A DNA stretch of 64,000 bases from Oscillospiraceae bacterium (GCA_009776305.1 WRLY01000001.1:62001-126000), one strand, 5' to 3'; numbered from the stretch's first letter, positions 40,512-48,549 are shown. The notes: generated from the sequence alone by a model not told the origin. Numbers and translations are program-made.

Positions 40512-41150
40512 ATGTCTACTATAAACAGAATGGTTTCATCGGGTTTCACATCTTCCGGCAACTCGGTAAAAAATGAAATAACCGAACTGCGTAAAAAAAT
40601 GGGTGAACTCAGTAAAAATTCTTCACTGACGGCAGAGGAGAAAAAGGAAAAGCAAAAAGAATATAAGGATAAGATTGACGAGCTTAACGAACAGCTTGAA
40701 TCCGGACGAAACGCGCAGATTGCCGCCGCTCAAAACAGCATAGCGGGGATTTTCGGAGGATTCAACTCCGATTCAAACCAAACCGGTTTCGGCATATTCT
40801 TCGGAGCTAACGCGTCAATGTCTTCGCTTAAAGCCATGAACTCTGCACGGATTGGAATTGAAAATCGGGCAAGAACACTTATGTCCGAAATAAGAATGGA
40901 CAATGTGCGCGGCATTGACACCAGCGCCAAAAGAGAACAGCTCTCAAATCTTACCTCCAACCTTTCAATCATGGACAAAAACCTCAGCAACAACATAAAC
41001 AAGTCGTTAGAAACCCCAAAAGCGAAACAATCTTCGCCGTCAGTCGCAGATAAAATAAACGCCGAGCTTAAAGCGATGCAGGAAAAAGCGGAAAAGAGTG
41101 TTCAGGAAAAATACGGCACACCCGAACAAGAACCCGAGAAAACCAAGTAA
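40512..41150 (+). CDS. Coiled-coil protein of the putative sigma-D regulon
   Basis: 212 residues from ATG 40512 (AAAGGAATAATT upstream). There is a Ser/Thr-rich N-terminus, a Lys/Glu coiled coil (~15-70), a Gly/Asn/Phe segment (AGIFGGFNSDSNQTGFGIFF), more helix (~95-165) and a charged tail. The helical pattern vaguely resembles FlxA-like proteins. The sigma-D promoter directly upstream places it with motility, chemotaxis or autolysin genes, although no flagellar structural genes are in the window. A bidirectional terminator separates it from aspS. Confidence 0.6.
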   Translation: MSTINRMVSSGFTSSGNSVKNEITELRKKMGELSKNSSLTAEEKKEKQKEYKDKIDELNEQLESGRNAQIAAAQNSIAGIFGGFNSDSNQTGFGIFFGANASMSSLKAMNSARIGIENRARTLMSEIRMDNVRGIDTSAKREQLSNLTSNLSIMDKNLSNNINKSLETPKAKQSSPSVADKINAELKAMQEKAEKSVQEKYGTPEQEPEKTK

Positions 41151-41181
41151 ACAGAAAAAACTCCTGAAATATGAAAATATT

Positions 41182-41212
41182 AAAGCCGCTTTTTAAAAAG
41201 CGGCTTTTTTTA
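41182..41212. terminator. Bidirectional terminator between convergent genes
   Basis: AAAGCCGCTTTTTAAAAAGCGGCTTTTTTT: a perfect stem with A- and T-tracts on both sides, serving the coiled-coil gene and aspS. Confidence 0.9.
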
Positions 41213-41219
41213 TTGAATT

Positions 41220-42974
41220 CTAATGCTTTTCCCTCACCTTTATATGCACCTCTCTAAGCTGCTGTTCGGTTGCCTCCGACGGTGCGCCGAGAAGTAAATC
41301 CTGTGCGCTTCCGTTCATGGGGAAAGCTATAACTTCCCGCACGCTTTCTTCGTTCAGCATAAGCATAAGCAACCTATCAACACCAAACGCCATGCCCGCG
41401 TGAGGCGGAGCGCCGAACTTGAACGCACCGTAAAGCGCGCCGAAACGCTCTTTAAGGTCGTCCTCGGTATAGCCCGCGATTTCAAAAGCTTTTTTCATTA
41501 TTTCATTATCATGATTCCTGACCGCACCTGAAGCAAGCTCCACGCCGTTAATGACTAAATCGTACTGGTAAGCGAGAACACTTAACGGGTCGCCCTCCAA
41601 AGCTTTCAGCCCGCCCTGCGGCATTGAAAAGGGGTTGTGGGAGAAAGCGGGCTTTCCGCGTTCGTCCTCCTCGTACATGGGAAAATCGTAAATCCAGCAG
41701 ATTTCAAACCTGTTTTTGTCAATTAAATCAAGCCTGTTTCCAAGTTCGGCGCGAATCTGCCCTGCGTATACAGCGGCATTTTTCTCAGTATCGGCAATGA
41801 AATAAAGCACATCGCCGACTTCAAGCCCTGCGCGTGATTTTAACTCGGCGCGTTGCTCATCTGTTAAAAATTTATCAATAGGTCCTTTCAAGCTCATGTC
41901 TTCCTGAACCTCAACATATCCCAATCCACCCATGCCAATTGAAAGCGCGAATTCTTCCATATTCTTGAAAAAGGATTTTGACTTTTCCGCCATGCCGGGT
42001 ACACGCATACCTCTGACGGTTTTATCGGCAAAGGGCTTAAAACCGCTTGCTATGAACATGTCCGACAAATCTATAATAAACAGCGGATTACGCAGGTCGG
42101 GCTTGTCTGTCCCATATTTCAGCATAACATCGGCGTAGGTTATTCTCGGATAAGGCGCGGCGTTAGCCTTAATCCCGAAATGCTCTAACGTTTTACTTAA
42201 AACAGTTTCGCCCGCCTCAAAAACGTCCCCCTGCTCGGCAAAAGCAAGCTCAATATCAAGCTGATAGAATTCTCCCGCCGTCCTGTCCGCCCGCGCATCC
42301 TCGTCGCGGAAACAAGGGGCAATTTGATAATATCTGTCAAAACCGCTGATTATATATAATTGCTTGAAAATCTGCGGCGCTTGCGGCAGAGCGTAGAATT
42401 TTCCGTGGTGCTTTCTGCTCGGTACTAAAAAATCCCGCGCACCCTCGGGCGAAGAAGCCGAAAGTATAGGGGTCTGTAAATCCAAAAAGCCCATTTCCTC
42501 CATAATTTTACGCATATAAGAAATTACATGGCTACGGTAAACAATTCCGCTGTGAACCGCCGTATTTCTTAAATCTAAAAATCTGTAACGCAGACGTATT
42601 TCCTCCCCTGTTTCCTTTGAAGCGGGAACTTCAAAAGGTAAATTCTCACTTACGCTACCGAGAATTTCAAGGGTTTGCGCCATGATTTCAATCGTTCCGG
42701 TGGCGATTTTTTCATTTATTGTATCTTCGGCGCGTTTGATTACCTCGCCGCCTACCGACACGCAACATTCGCGGTGAATACCGCGCAAAAGTTCAGCGTC
42801 CCCTTTAAAGGTAATCTGCACCACGCCGTAGTGGTCGCGCAAATCCACGAACTGAATCCCGCCGTGGTCGCGAATATTTTCAACCCAGCCCGATGCGCGG
42901 ACTTGCTCTCCTATATTTTTTTCGCTTAACATAATTGTAGTGTGGGTGCGATACTGGTTTTTTCTGAATTTCAT
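41220..42974 (-). CDS. aspS: Aspartyl-tRNA synthetase, probably non-discriminating
   Basis: 584 residues, bacterial-type AspRS with an OB-fold anticodon domain (~20-105), FRDEDARADRTAGEFYQLDIE (motif 2), the GAD insertion, and motif 3 GMAFGVDRLLMLM near the C-terminus. Residues WVENIRDHGGIQF carry His in the RDHGG position; in Pseudomonas AspRS this His (H31) is linked to relaxed tRNA recognition, whereas discriminating enzymes have Leu. With gatCAB upstream in the same operon, it probably charges both tRNA-Asp and tRNA-Asn. AAAGGAC precedes the ATG. Confidence 0.94.
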   Translation of the reverse strand: MKFRKNQYRTHTTIMLSEKNIGEQVRASGWVENIRDHGGIQFVDLRDHYGVVQITFKGDAELLRGIHRECCVSVGGEVIKRAEDTINEKIATGTIEIMAQTLEILGSVSENLPFEVPASKETGEEIRLRYRFLDLRNTAVHSGIVYRSHVISYMRKIMEEMGFLDLQTPILSASSPEGARDFLVPSRKHHGKFYALPQAPQIFKQLYIISGFDRYYQIAPCFRDEDARADRTAGEFYQLDIELAFAEQGDVFEAGETVLSKTLEHFGIKANAAPYPRITYADVMLKYGTDKPDLRNPLFIIDLSDMFIASGFKPFADKTVRGMRVPGMAEKSKSFFKNMEEFALSIGMGGLGYVEVQEDMSLKGPIDKFLTDEQRAELKSRAGLEVGDVLYFIADTEKNAAVYAGQIRAELGNRLDLIDKNRFEICWIYDFPMYEEDERGKPAFSHNPFSMPQGGLKALEGDPLSVLAYQYDLVINGVELASGAVRNHDNEIMKKAFEIAGYTEDDLKERFGALYGAFKFGAPPHAGMAFGVDRLLMLMLNEESVREVIAFPMNGSAQDLLLGAPSEATEQQLREVHIKVREKH

Positions 42975-43031
42975 AGGTTGTTTGTCCTTTCGTTTTGATT
43001 TTTTGCTTTCAGAAAATGCTTATTAAATTTT

Positions 43032-43142
43032 CTATCTTTTTTTACGGTAAAAATAAAATAAAAACGCAGATGACAATACTATTGCGCCAAGACTGATTGC
43101 TGTAAGTTTATCCCATAAATTAATTTCCGCAAACCAATTGGA
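43032..43142 (-). other. Start-less 36-codon membrane-tail reading frame, in frame after the gatB stop
   Basis: After the gatB TAA the same minus-strand frame stays open for 36 codons: SNWFAEINLWDKLTA, then ISLGAIVLSSAFLFYFY and RKKR before TAG. It has a hydrophobic helix plus basic end, like the C-terminal tail of a surface protein, but no start codon. It may be a gene remnant or a stop-codon readthrough extension of GatB. Confidence 0.4.
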
Positions 43143-44570
43143 TTAACCTTTTAATTTGCTCTCCAACATTTCCTTGATTGCAACCGGCGTAGCCTTGCCT
43201 TTAAGCGCCTTGCTCGCCTGTCCCATAAGGAAACCGAAAACCTTCTGTTCGCCGTTTTTATACTGGGCTACGGGGTTGGGGTTATTTTTGATTACCTCGT
43301 CGATTACGCTTTCTACAAGACTTAAATCTTCCTTAATCCAATACCCGCCGTCGTCGCAGATTTCCTCAGGGGTTTTATTTTTTTCAATCATGCCGCGCAG
43401 AATTTCTTTCATGTCGCCGCGGCTGATTTTGTCGGTGTAGCCATATTTTACAAGTCTGCCTATGTCGCTTGCCGAAAAGGGCAGATTTTCAAGCTCTATT
43501 TCACCTAAATTCACACGGCGCAGTAATTCGGTCAGGATAAAGGCGCACATGCTTTTAGGGTTGTCATACTCTTTAAGCGCGTTTTCAAATAAGTCGCTTA
43601 AAGTTTTGCTTTCTAAAAGAATTTCCGCATCGCTTTTAGTTATTCCCATTTCTTCGGTATAACGCGCAAAGCGTTTTTCAGGCATTTCAGGAATGGCGGC
43701 GATAATAGCCTCTATTTCGCTTTCCGCCAAGACTATCGGAGGAATATTCGGGTCGGGCAGATAGCGATAATCGTGGGCGTTCTCCTTATCCCGCAGGGCT
43801 TCGGTCTCGCCCGTCGCATCGGAGAAACGGCGGGTCTGCTGATATAAAGGCTGATTATTATTAATCGCTTGGGTGTGGCGGTAAATCTCGTATTCTATTG
43901 CCCTTGAAATTGAGCGAATTGAGTTAAGATTCTTGATTTCAGCGCGAACACCTAAAGGCGCACCCTCGGGGGCTAATGAAATATTCACGTCGCATCTTAA
44001 AGAACCCTGCTCCATTCTACCATCGCATATATCGGCGTATCTAAGCATATTGCGGATTTTCTCCACAAAAGCGCACGCCTCCTCCGCGCTGTGAAAATCG
44101 GGGGCTGTTACAATTTCAATCAGAGCCATGCCGCTACGGTTATAATCGGCAAGGCTGTATTTGGGCGAGCGGTCATGAATAAGCTTGCCCGCGTCTTCTT
44201 CAAGATGAATTTGGGTAATCTTTATTCTCGTTTTACCCTGCGGGGTTTCTATGTCAACATAGCCGTTTTTGCAGACGGGACGAAACAACTGTGAAATCTG
44301 ATAAGCCCTCGGCAAATCAGGGTAGAAATAATTCTTCCTGTCCCACCTTGTAAAGCGTGAAATTTCGCAGTTCATAACCGCGCCGGCTTTTATGATAAGC
44401 TCAACGGCTTTTTTATTAAGTGCGGGCAAAGTGCCCGGAAAAGCCGAACAGCCCGGACAGCAACGGCTGTTCGGACCTCCGCCGTAAGCCGCTGAACAGG
44501 AACAGAAAACCTTAGAGTTTGTCATAAGTTCAGCGTGTATTTCAAGTCCGATAGTAGGAATCAGTTTCAT
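43143..44570 (-). CDS. gatB: Aspartyl/glutamyl-tRNA amidotransferase subunit B
   Basis: 475 residues from ATG 44570 (GAGGTGCAAC upstream), the usual GatB length. PTIGLEIHAELMTNSKVFCSC, NSRCCPGCSAFPGTLPALNKKAVE, YFYPDLPRAYQISQL, RCDVNISL and the C-terminal YqeY-like tail (FGFLMGQASKALKGKATPVAIKEMLE) are typical. GatB is the kinase and tRNA-binding subunit that activates Asp-tRNA-Asn or Glu-tRNA-Gln for amidation with GatA and GatC. Confidence 0.96.
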   Translation of the reverse strand: MKLIPTIGLEIHAELMTNSKVFCSCSAAYGGGPNSRCCPGCSAFPGTLPALNKKAVELIIKAGAVMNCEISRFTRWDRKNYFYPDLPRAYQISQLFRPVCKNGYVDIETPQGKTRIKITQIHLEEDAGKLIHDRSPKYSLADYNRSGMALIEIVTAPDFHSAEEACAFVEKIRNMLRYADICDGRMEQGSLRCDVNISLAPEGAPLGVRAEIKNLNSIRSISRAIEYEIYRHTQAINNNQPLYQQTRRFSDATGETEALRDKENAHDYRYLPDPNIPPIVLAESEIEAIIAAIPEMPEKRFARYTEEMGITKSDAEILLESKTLSDLFENALKEYDNPKSMCAFILTELLRRVNLGEIELENLPFSASDIGRLVKYGYTDKISRGDMKEILRGMIEKNKTPEEICDDGGYWIKEDLSLVESVIDEVIKNNPNPVAQYKNGEQKVFGFLMGQASKALKGKATPVAIKEMLESKLKG

Positions 44571-44672
44571 GTTGCACCTCAAATTTAAATAAGAATCTTT
44601 ATTCAATTACCGCAAGGGGGGGCTATATTTTTACGCGTTTTGCCCAGCCTTATATTCGGCACAAACTTCGCT

Positions 44673-44697
44673 CAATATCTGAACATTTCAGATATTG
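44673..44697. repeat. Perfect hairpin between the zinc-ribbon gene and gatB
   Basis: CAATATCTGAA, 3-base loop, TTCAGATATTG. No T-tract follows on the minus strand, so it is more likely an RNA-stability or attenuation hairpin than a terminator. Confidence 0.5.
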
Positions 44698-44718
44698 AAT
44701 ATATGTTCTAAACTTATT

Positions 44719-45507
44719 TCACCCTGAAACAGCGGCTAAATAAGCGTCAGTTATCTTTTCACATTCGGCATTATACACTTCGATAAGTTTTCCCGCATAT
44801 AACTCATAATCAGAATAACTTCCTACGCCCGATAAATACAGTTCTGCCATTTTTTCAATGCCTTCCATTGACATTTCGGCAAGTTTATCAATTTTTTCCA
44901 AACTTAATTCGGCAAGCGCCATTATATCACCCGACAATCCGGCGGATTCTGTATTAAATTCTATTACAAGACCCGGCGAGGTATTTCTCAGTCTTTGGGA
45001 ATAATCGTCTAAGACGGATTGATATGTTTCGCTATTTGTCGGCTCGGGGTTAGTAGCGGGAGGCGTTGTAGTGGTTGGCGGGGGCGTTGTGGTTGGCGGC
45101 GTTGTAGTGGTTGGCGGGGTGGTTGTAGAAGAAGAAGTAGTCGGAGCGGTTTCGGGAGTTTCGGTTGTTTCCGCCGCGATTTCGGTAGCTGTTGGGGTTG
45201 TAGTCGGAGCGTCAGGTGATGAATTGTCCGCATCTTCAATTTCATCACTTATTTCATCTGTGCTTTCGGGCGCTTTTGCTTGCGTCAAAGAGGCTCCGTT
45301 TAATTCCGCATAAGCGATTAAAGCCGAACCCAACACAATCACACACCCTAACACAATAAGGAATACGTTGCCTTTTTTTATTTTACGCTTAGGCATATCG
45401 GCAATTTCAGTCGTTGGTTCAACGTCAACAGGACAGCCGCACTTAATGCATTCTGTTCCTTTATTTGAAACACGCTTACCGCAATTAGGACATTTTATAA
45501 TAGCCAT
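44719..45507 (-). CDS. Zinc-ribbon membrane protein with Thr/Pro stalk
   Basis: 262 residues from the third ATG (45507), which is 7 bases after AGGGAG. IKCPNCGKRVSNKGTECIKCGCPV is a four-Cys zinc ribbon (~3-26), followed by one membrane helix (FLIVLGCVIVLGSALIAYA, ~48-66), an acidic stretch, a Thr/Pro-rich stalk (~100-160), and a helical external domain ending in ITDAYLAAVSG. The topology is a cytoplasmic zinc ribbon with an external domain. It lies between gatA and gatB in the operon, which is unusual for gatCAB; no functional link to tRNA amidation is evident. Confidence 0.7.
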   Translation of the reverse strand: MAIIKCPNCGKRVSNKGTECIKCGCPVDVEPTTEIADMPKRKIKKGNVFLIVLGCVIVLGSALIAYAELNGASLTQAKAPESTDEISDEIEDADNSSPDAPTTTPTATEIAAETTETPETAPTTSSSTTTPPTTTTPPTTTPPPTTTTPPATNPEPTNSETYQSVLDDYSQRLRNTSPGLVIEFNTESAGLSGDIMALAELSLEKIDKLAEMSMEGIEKMAELYLSGVGSYSDYELYAGKLIEVYNAECEKITDAYLAAVSG

Positions 45508-45522
45508 CATCATTCTCCCTTA

Positions 45523-45669
45523 CTAAATAACATTCGGACGGAATTTTACAAGGTTCATCGTTTCTTTGTCCGTAATGTCTGTAATTGTTTCACTGCCCCT
45601 AATATGGCGGCAGTCTTCCTTGTTATATTTAGCCTCTGCCTCATAGGTCGGGGTTAAATATTCTTTCAA
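45523..45669 (-). CDS. Possible 48-codon ORF overlapping the gatA end
   Basis: In the +1 frame relative to gatA, TTG 45669 opens 48 codons ending at TAG 45523-45525, reading KEYLTPTYEAEAKYNKED and then CRHIRGSETITDIT and MNLVKFRPNVI. Codon choice looks normal and it fills the gap before the zinc-ribbon gene. There is no good ribosome site, so it may be a gene remnant or chance ORF. Confidence 0.3.
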   Translation of the reverse strand: MKEYLTPTYEAEAKYNKEDCRHIRGSETITDITDKETMNLVKFRPNVI

Positions 45670-47041
45670 AGCAGTCGGCAACCTGCAAAACAGTTTGCTC
45701 GTCTGATTTTTTTCCCGTCAAGGTCATTCCTATGGGGAGCCCGCAGGTGGTATAACCGCAAGTGGTTGACGCCGACGGAAGCCCTGCCAAAGCAGGCGGA
45801 ATAGTGCAAATGTCGGTGTGATACATGCTCGCGGGGTCGCTATAATCAAAAGTTTCGGAAATTTTAGGTAGCGTCGGGGTAAGTATTATATCAACGGTTT
45901 TGAAAATTTCATCATATTCGGCTTTTATTTTTTGACGCAAAGCAAGCGCTTTTTTAAAATAATTGTTATAATTATTATCCGAAAGCACAAAATTTCCGAA
46001 CAGTATTCTGCGCTTGACTTCATCTCCGAAACCTCTGCCTCTCGAATCGGCGATTTGCTCGTAATAAGTTTCGCCTACTCCCCGCAGCCCGTAGTTGACA
46101 CCGTCATAACGCGAAAGATTGCTGGAAGCTTCCGCACTTGAAATTATATAATAGGCGGGGACGGCGTAATCAAACATTTCGGTTTTGGAGGCTCTTTCAA
46201 AAGCGCTGTTTATTAACACCGCGCCTTGATTTTCAAATTCTTTCGCGGCGTCAAGGACGGCGTTTTTGGTTTGCTCGGATATGGTTTGATGATTAAGGAA
46301 TTGTTCAGGCACGGCTATTTTTAAGCCTTTAACCCCCGCGCCGATTTTAGCGGTGAAATCCTCGGCTTGTCCGCGGTTATTACGCCCGAAACAGACAGCG
46401 TCGCGCTTATCGGGGTTTGAAATAACATTGAGTATCATGGCGCAGTCTTCGGCAGTTTGGGCAATCGGACCAATTTGGTCAAGCGAACTCGCGAATGACG
46501 CCAACCCGAACCTTGAAACCCGCCCGTATGTGGGACGAAGTCCCGTCAAGCCGTTAAAAGCCGCCGACTGCCCCAATGCACCGCCGGTATCCGTGCCGAG
46601 TGCAAAGACGGCAAGTCCCGCGCCAACCGCCGCGCCCGACTTAGGCGAATGACCGATGCCAAACTCATCCATAACGGTTTTGCCCAAAATCACACACTCG
46701 GTTTCTTTGAGGGTTTCTATTACATCCGCATCAAATGGCGGTATAAAATTCTCAAGCATTTTTGACGCACAGGAAGTAGCCCGTCCGCTTGTTAAAATAT
46801 TGTCGGAAATCGCTGCGGGAATTCCCGTCAGCGCACTTGCGTTGCCTTTGTCTATAAGCTTTTGGGCGTTTTCGGCGCAGGCAAGAACTTCCCCCTCGTC
46901 ATAAACTCCGGCGAGCGCCTGCAAGGCAGGGTTCAACTCCCCTATTAAGTCAAGATATTCAAGGGCAAGCTCTCTCGCGCTTATTTCGCGCCTGTCGAGA
47001 CTTTGACGCAGGTTCTTGACGGTCTGGTTCATTAATTCCAT
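45641..47041 (-). CDS. gatA: Aspartyl/glutamyl-tRNA amidotransferase subunit A
   Basis: 466 residues, amidase family. The catalytic Ser-cisSer-Lys set shows in the Lys of AAISDNILTSG (normally KDN; here SDN), the GTDTGGALGQSAAFNGL segment (normally GSDTGGSIRQPA) and GLRPTYGRVSRFGLASFASSLDQIG. Both the K to S change in 'IPAAISDNI' and Ala/Gly/Gln substitutions in the GGS region are striking: residues usually catalytic (Lys, the cis-Ser in GGS) look altered. The rest, such as SDNNYNNYFKKALALR and LPTLPKISETF, is normal GatA. Either another amidase copy exists or these replacements reflect real divergence. Confidence 0.85.
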   Translation of the reverse strand: MELMNQTVKNLRQSLDRREISARELALEYLDLIGELNPALQALAGVYDEGEVLACAENAQKLIDKGNASALTGIPAAISDNILTSGRATSCASKMLENFIPPFDADVIETLKETECVILGKTVMDEFGIGHSPKSGAAVGAGLAVFALGTDTGGALGQSAAFNGLTGLRPTYGRVSRFGLASFASSLDQIGPIAQTAEDCAMILNVISNPDKRDAVCFGRNNRGQAEDFTAKIGAGVKGLKIAVPEQFLNHQTISEQTKNAVLDAAKEFENQGAVLINSAFERASKTEMFDYAVPAYYIISSAEASSNLSRYDGVNYGLRGVGETYYEQIADSRGRGFGDEVKRRILFGNFVLSDNNYNNYFKKALALRQKIKAEYDEIFKTVDIILTPTLPKISETFDYSDPASMYHTDICTIPPALAGLPSASTTCGYTTCGLPIGMTLTGKKSDEQTVLQVADCFERIFNPDL

Positions 47042-47061
47042 TTATGCCACCTTTTATTACA

Positions 47062-47343
47062 TTAATTATCCATTAATTTGGGTATAACATAGCAGTTTAA
47101 GAAAGGCTCGGTATTTTCGAGAAGTTTCTCCGGAGGATAAGAATCAAGCATAACGTCCTCCCGCAAATCGCTCAAAGAAACATATTCCATATCCTCGGTT
47201 TCGTCATAAGCGCAGTCGTATTGCTTAACAGTGCTTGCAAAATCAATTATTGACTCTAAATTTCGGGTGAATTCTTCTTTTTCCTCGGCGTTAAAAGATA
47301 AATACGAAGCATCGCATAAAGCTTTAAATGTTTGGTCGTCCAT
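47062..47343 (-). CDS. gatC: Aspartyl/glutamyl-tRNA amidotransferase subunit C
   Basis: 93 residues, GatC size. ALCDASYLSFNAEEKEEFTRNLESIIDFASTVKQYDCAYDETED follows the GatC pattern (L..L..L.l.eeE...f...L..ii.....l...d....e), with the C-terminal LREDVMLDSYPPEKLLENTE as the R.D.v..... strand. GatC stabilises GatA-GatB. AAGGAGGCAAT precedes the ATG. It is the first gene of the leftward operon, transcribed from the symmetric promoter at 47380-47425. Confidence 0.92.
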   Translation of the reverse strand: MDDQTFKALCDASYLSFNAEEKEEFTRNLESIIDFASTVKQYDCAYDETEDMEYVSLSDLREDVMLDSYPPEKLLENTEPFLNCYVIPKLMDN

Positions 47344-47379
47344 ATTGCCTCCTTGTGTGATGTTGTGAGCGTATAAATT

Positions 47380-47425
47380 ATTATAGCATAAAATACTTGC
47401 TAAATCAAGTATTTTATGCTATAAT
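47380..47425. promoter_or_regulatory. Symmetric divergent promoter for gatCAB and tRNA-Pro
   Basis: A perfect 20-bp inverted repeat, ATTATAGCATAAAATACTTG and its complement, flanks a 6-base centre CTAAAT. Rightward: TTGCTA (47397-47402), 17 bases, TATAAT (47420-47425). Leftward: TTGATT (47408-47403), 17 bases, TATAAT (47385-47380). Both promoters have ideal spacing and share the same DNA, so they should compete or fire alternately. Confidence 0.85.
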
Positions 47426-47433
47426 AAAATTAG

Positions 47434-47507
47434 CGAGGCGTAGCTCAGTTTGGTAGAGTGCTTGGTTTGGGACCAAGATGCCGCAGGTTCGAGTCCTGTC
47501 GCCTCGA
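47434..47507 (+). tRNA. tRNA-Pro (anticodon TGG)
   Basis: Acceptor CGAGGCG pairs with CGCCTCG, discriminator A. The anticodon arm CTTGG-TTTGGGA-CCAAG gives anticodon TGG, and the T arm GCAGG-TTCGAGT-CCTGT is standard. The C1-G72 pair is typical of bacterial tRNA-Pro. CCA is not encoded. Confidence 0.95.
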
Positions 47508-47523
47508 GCATTTGACCCTTATT

Positions 47524-47563
47524 CAAACCACCCCTAAAAAAATTTACGGGGTGGTTTGGGCTT
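47524..47563 (+). terminator. Terminator of tRNA-Pro
   Basis: CAAACCACCCC and GGGGTGGTTTG around a 13-base loop, then GGCTTTTT. Confidence 0.9.
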
Positions 47564-47716
47564 TTTATGCTAAACTTTTGTAAACCCGACATCATAGACC
47601 CGAAAGACTCGGCGAATTCTGCATCCACCGAGCCGTTTATTCGATATAATTGATAACAGCAGATTAACACCCTTTACAATATAAACGCCCCTTTCGGAGC
47701 GTTTAAGATATTCTGT

Positions 47717-47881
47717 TTAGATTGCTTTCCTGAACTTAATCTTTGGTACTGATTGAGATTCTTCAAACTTTTTCACCAAACCGCTTATATCGGTGTTTTT
47801 CAAAGCGGGCTCGCCAAAAGATACAGTCCCATTAGCGTTTGGCTTTGTAGCTTCCTTAATCATTTTTTCTAACTTGCTCAT
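47717..47881 (-). CDS. 54-residue small protein of the accessory cluster
   Basis: MSKLEKMIKEATKPNANGTV at the start and PKIKFRKAI at the end; too short for the track. Its ATG overlaps the stop region of the upstream gene by one base, indicating translational coupling, and AAAGAGGTGCTATA provides a ribosome site. Lys-rich and probably soluble; no family recognised. It is likely a partner of the THNHP-domain protein. Confidence 0.6.
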   Translation of the reverse strand: MSKLEKMIKEATKPNANGTVSFGEPALKNTDISGLVKKFEESQSVPKIKFRKAI

Positions 47882-48501
47882 TATAGCACCTCTTTCTTGA
47901 AAATATACCCTGCATTTTGATTGTCTGCGATGAATTGATTTATCTTGTTCGTTTCCGTTACAACGGTCGAATAGTGCTCTAATATCGCATTATAAGCTCT
48001 ATTCTTGTTTTCCGTGGTTTGATTATTTATGGAAATATTTACCGCTTTATCTACTGCTTCTTTAGTGTCGGTTATGACCGCGCTTGCCGAAGCCTCGATT
48101 TTTTGAAGCCCTTCAATAAATTGAATCGTTTTTTCATAATTGGGGGTTACCCAACAAAATGAATATCTTTCGTTGCCGATAACCATTCGCATTTCTGCTA
48201 TTCCATATTGCATTCCCCTAAGTATATCTTTGCTTGAAAACGCCGAAGTATTCTCAAAACCATACCGTTCCATTGTGAGGTCAAACGGATGATTATGCGT
48301 TAATGTCATTCCGTAGGCTTGTGCCCATTGCTTTTGCGTTAATTCAACGGCACTTGCGTCTCCTTGGCTCACTCTGAAAAGCTCATTATTTTCTTTGTCG
48401 TAAACAATAGCCGTTTCGTAGCTGTTTCGGGCAATGGATTTCTCGGTAATTCTTATACTTTTAGTGGGGGTGATGTTTTCTGTGTTTTCTATACTCGCCA
48501 T
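47881..48501 (-). CDS. JAB/MPN-like (THNHP motif) domain protein
   Basis: 206 residues from ATG 48501 (GGTGGTGAGGAA upstream). The ORF-track start 48582 lies above the promoter at 48521-48549 and is rejected. YDKENNELFRVSQGDASAVEL, then LTHNHPFDLTMERYGFENTSAFSSKDILRG carries an HxH...S..D metal-site pattern, seen in a domain attached to some phage MuF-type proteins and JAMM-like peptidases. The C-terminal half is helical. The substrate is unknown. It forms an operon with the 54-residue gene and sits beside tRNA-Pro, a frequent insertion spot for mobile DNA. Confidence 0.55.
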   Translation of the reverse strand: MASIENTENITPTKSIRITEKSIARNSYETAIVYDKENNELFRVSQGDASAVELTQKQWAQAYGMTLTHNHPFDLTMERYGFENTSAFSSKDILRGMQYGIAEMRMVIGNERYSFCWVTPNYEKTIQFIEGLQKIEASASAVITDTKEAVDKAVNISINNQTTENKNRAYNAILEHYSTVVTETNKINQFIADNQNAGYIFKKEVL

Positions 48502-48520
48502 TTCCTCACCACCTGCGTTT

Positions 48521-48549
48521 AGTATACCATATTCAAGCACTCTTGTCAA
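48521..48549 (-). promoter_or_regulatory. Promoter of the THNHP-domain gene
   Basis: Minus-strand TTGACA (48549-48544), 17-base spacer, TATACT (48526-48521). It decides the start codon of the downstream gene at 48501. Confidence 0.8.

Noticed and set aside
47419-47670. Minus-strand ORF across tRNA-Pro
   Set aside because: It is a shadow of the tRNA gene and its terminator.
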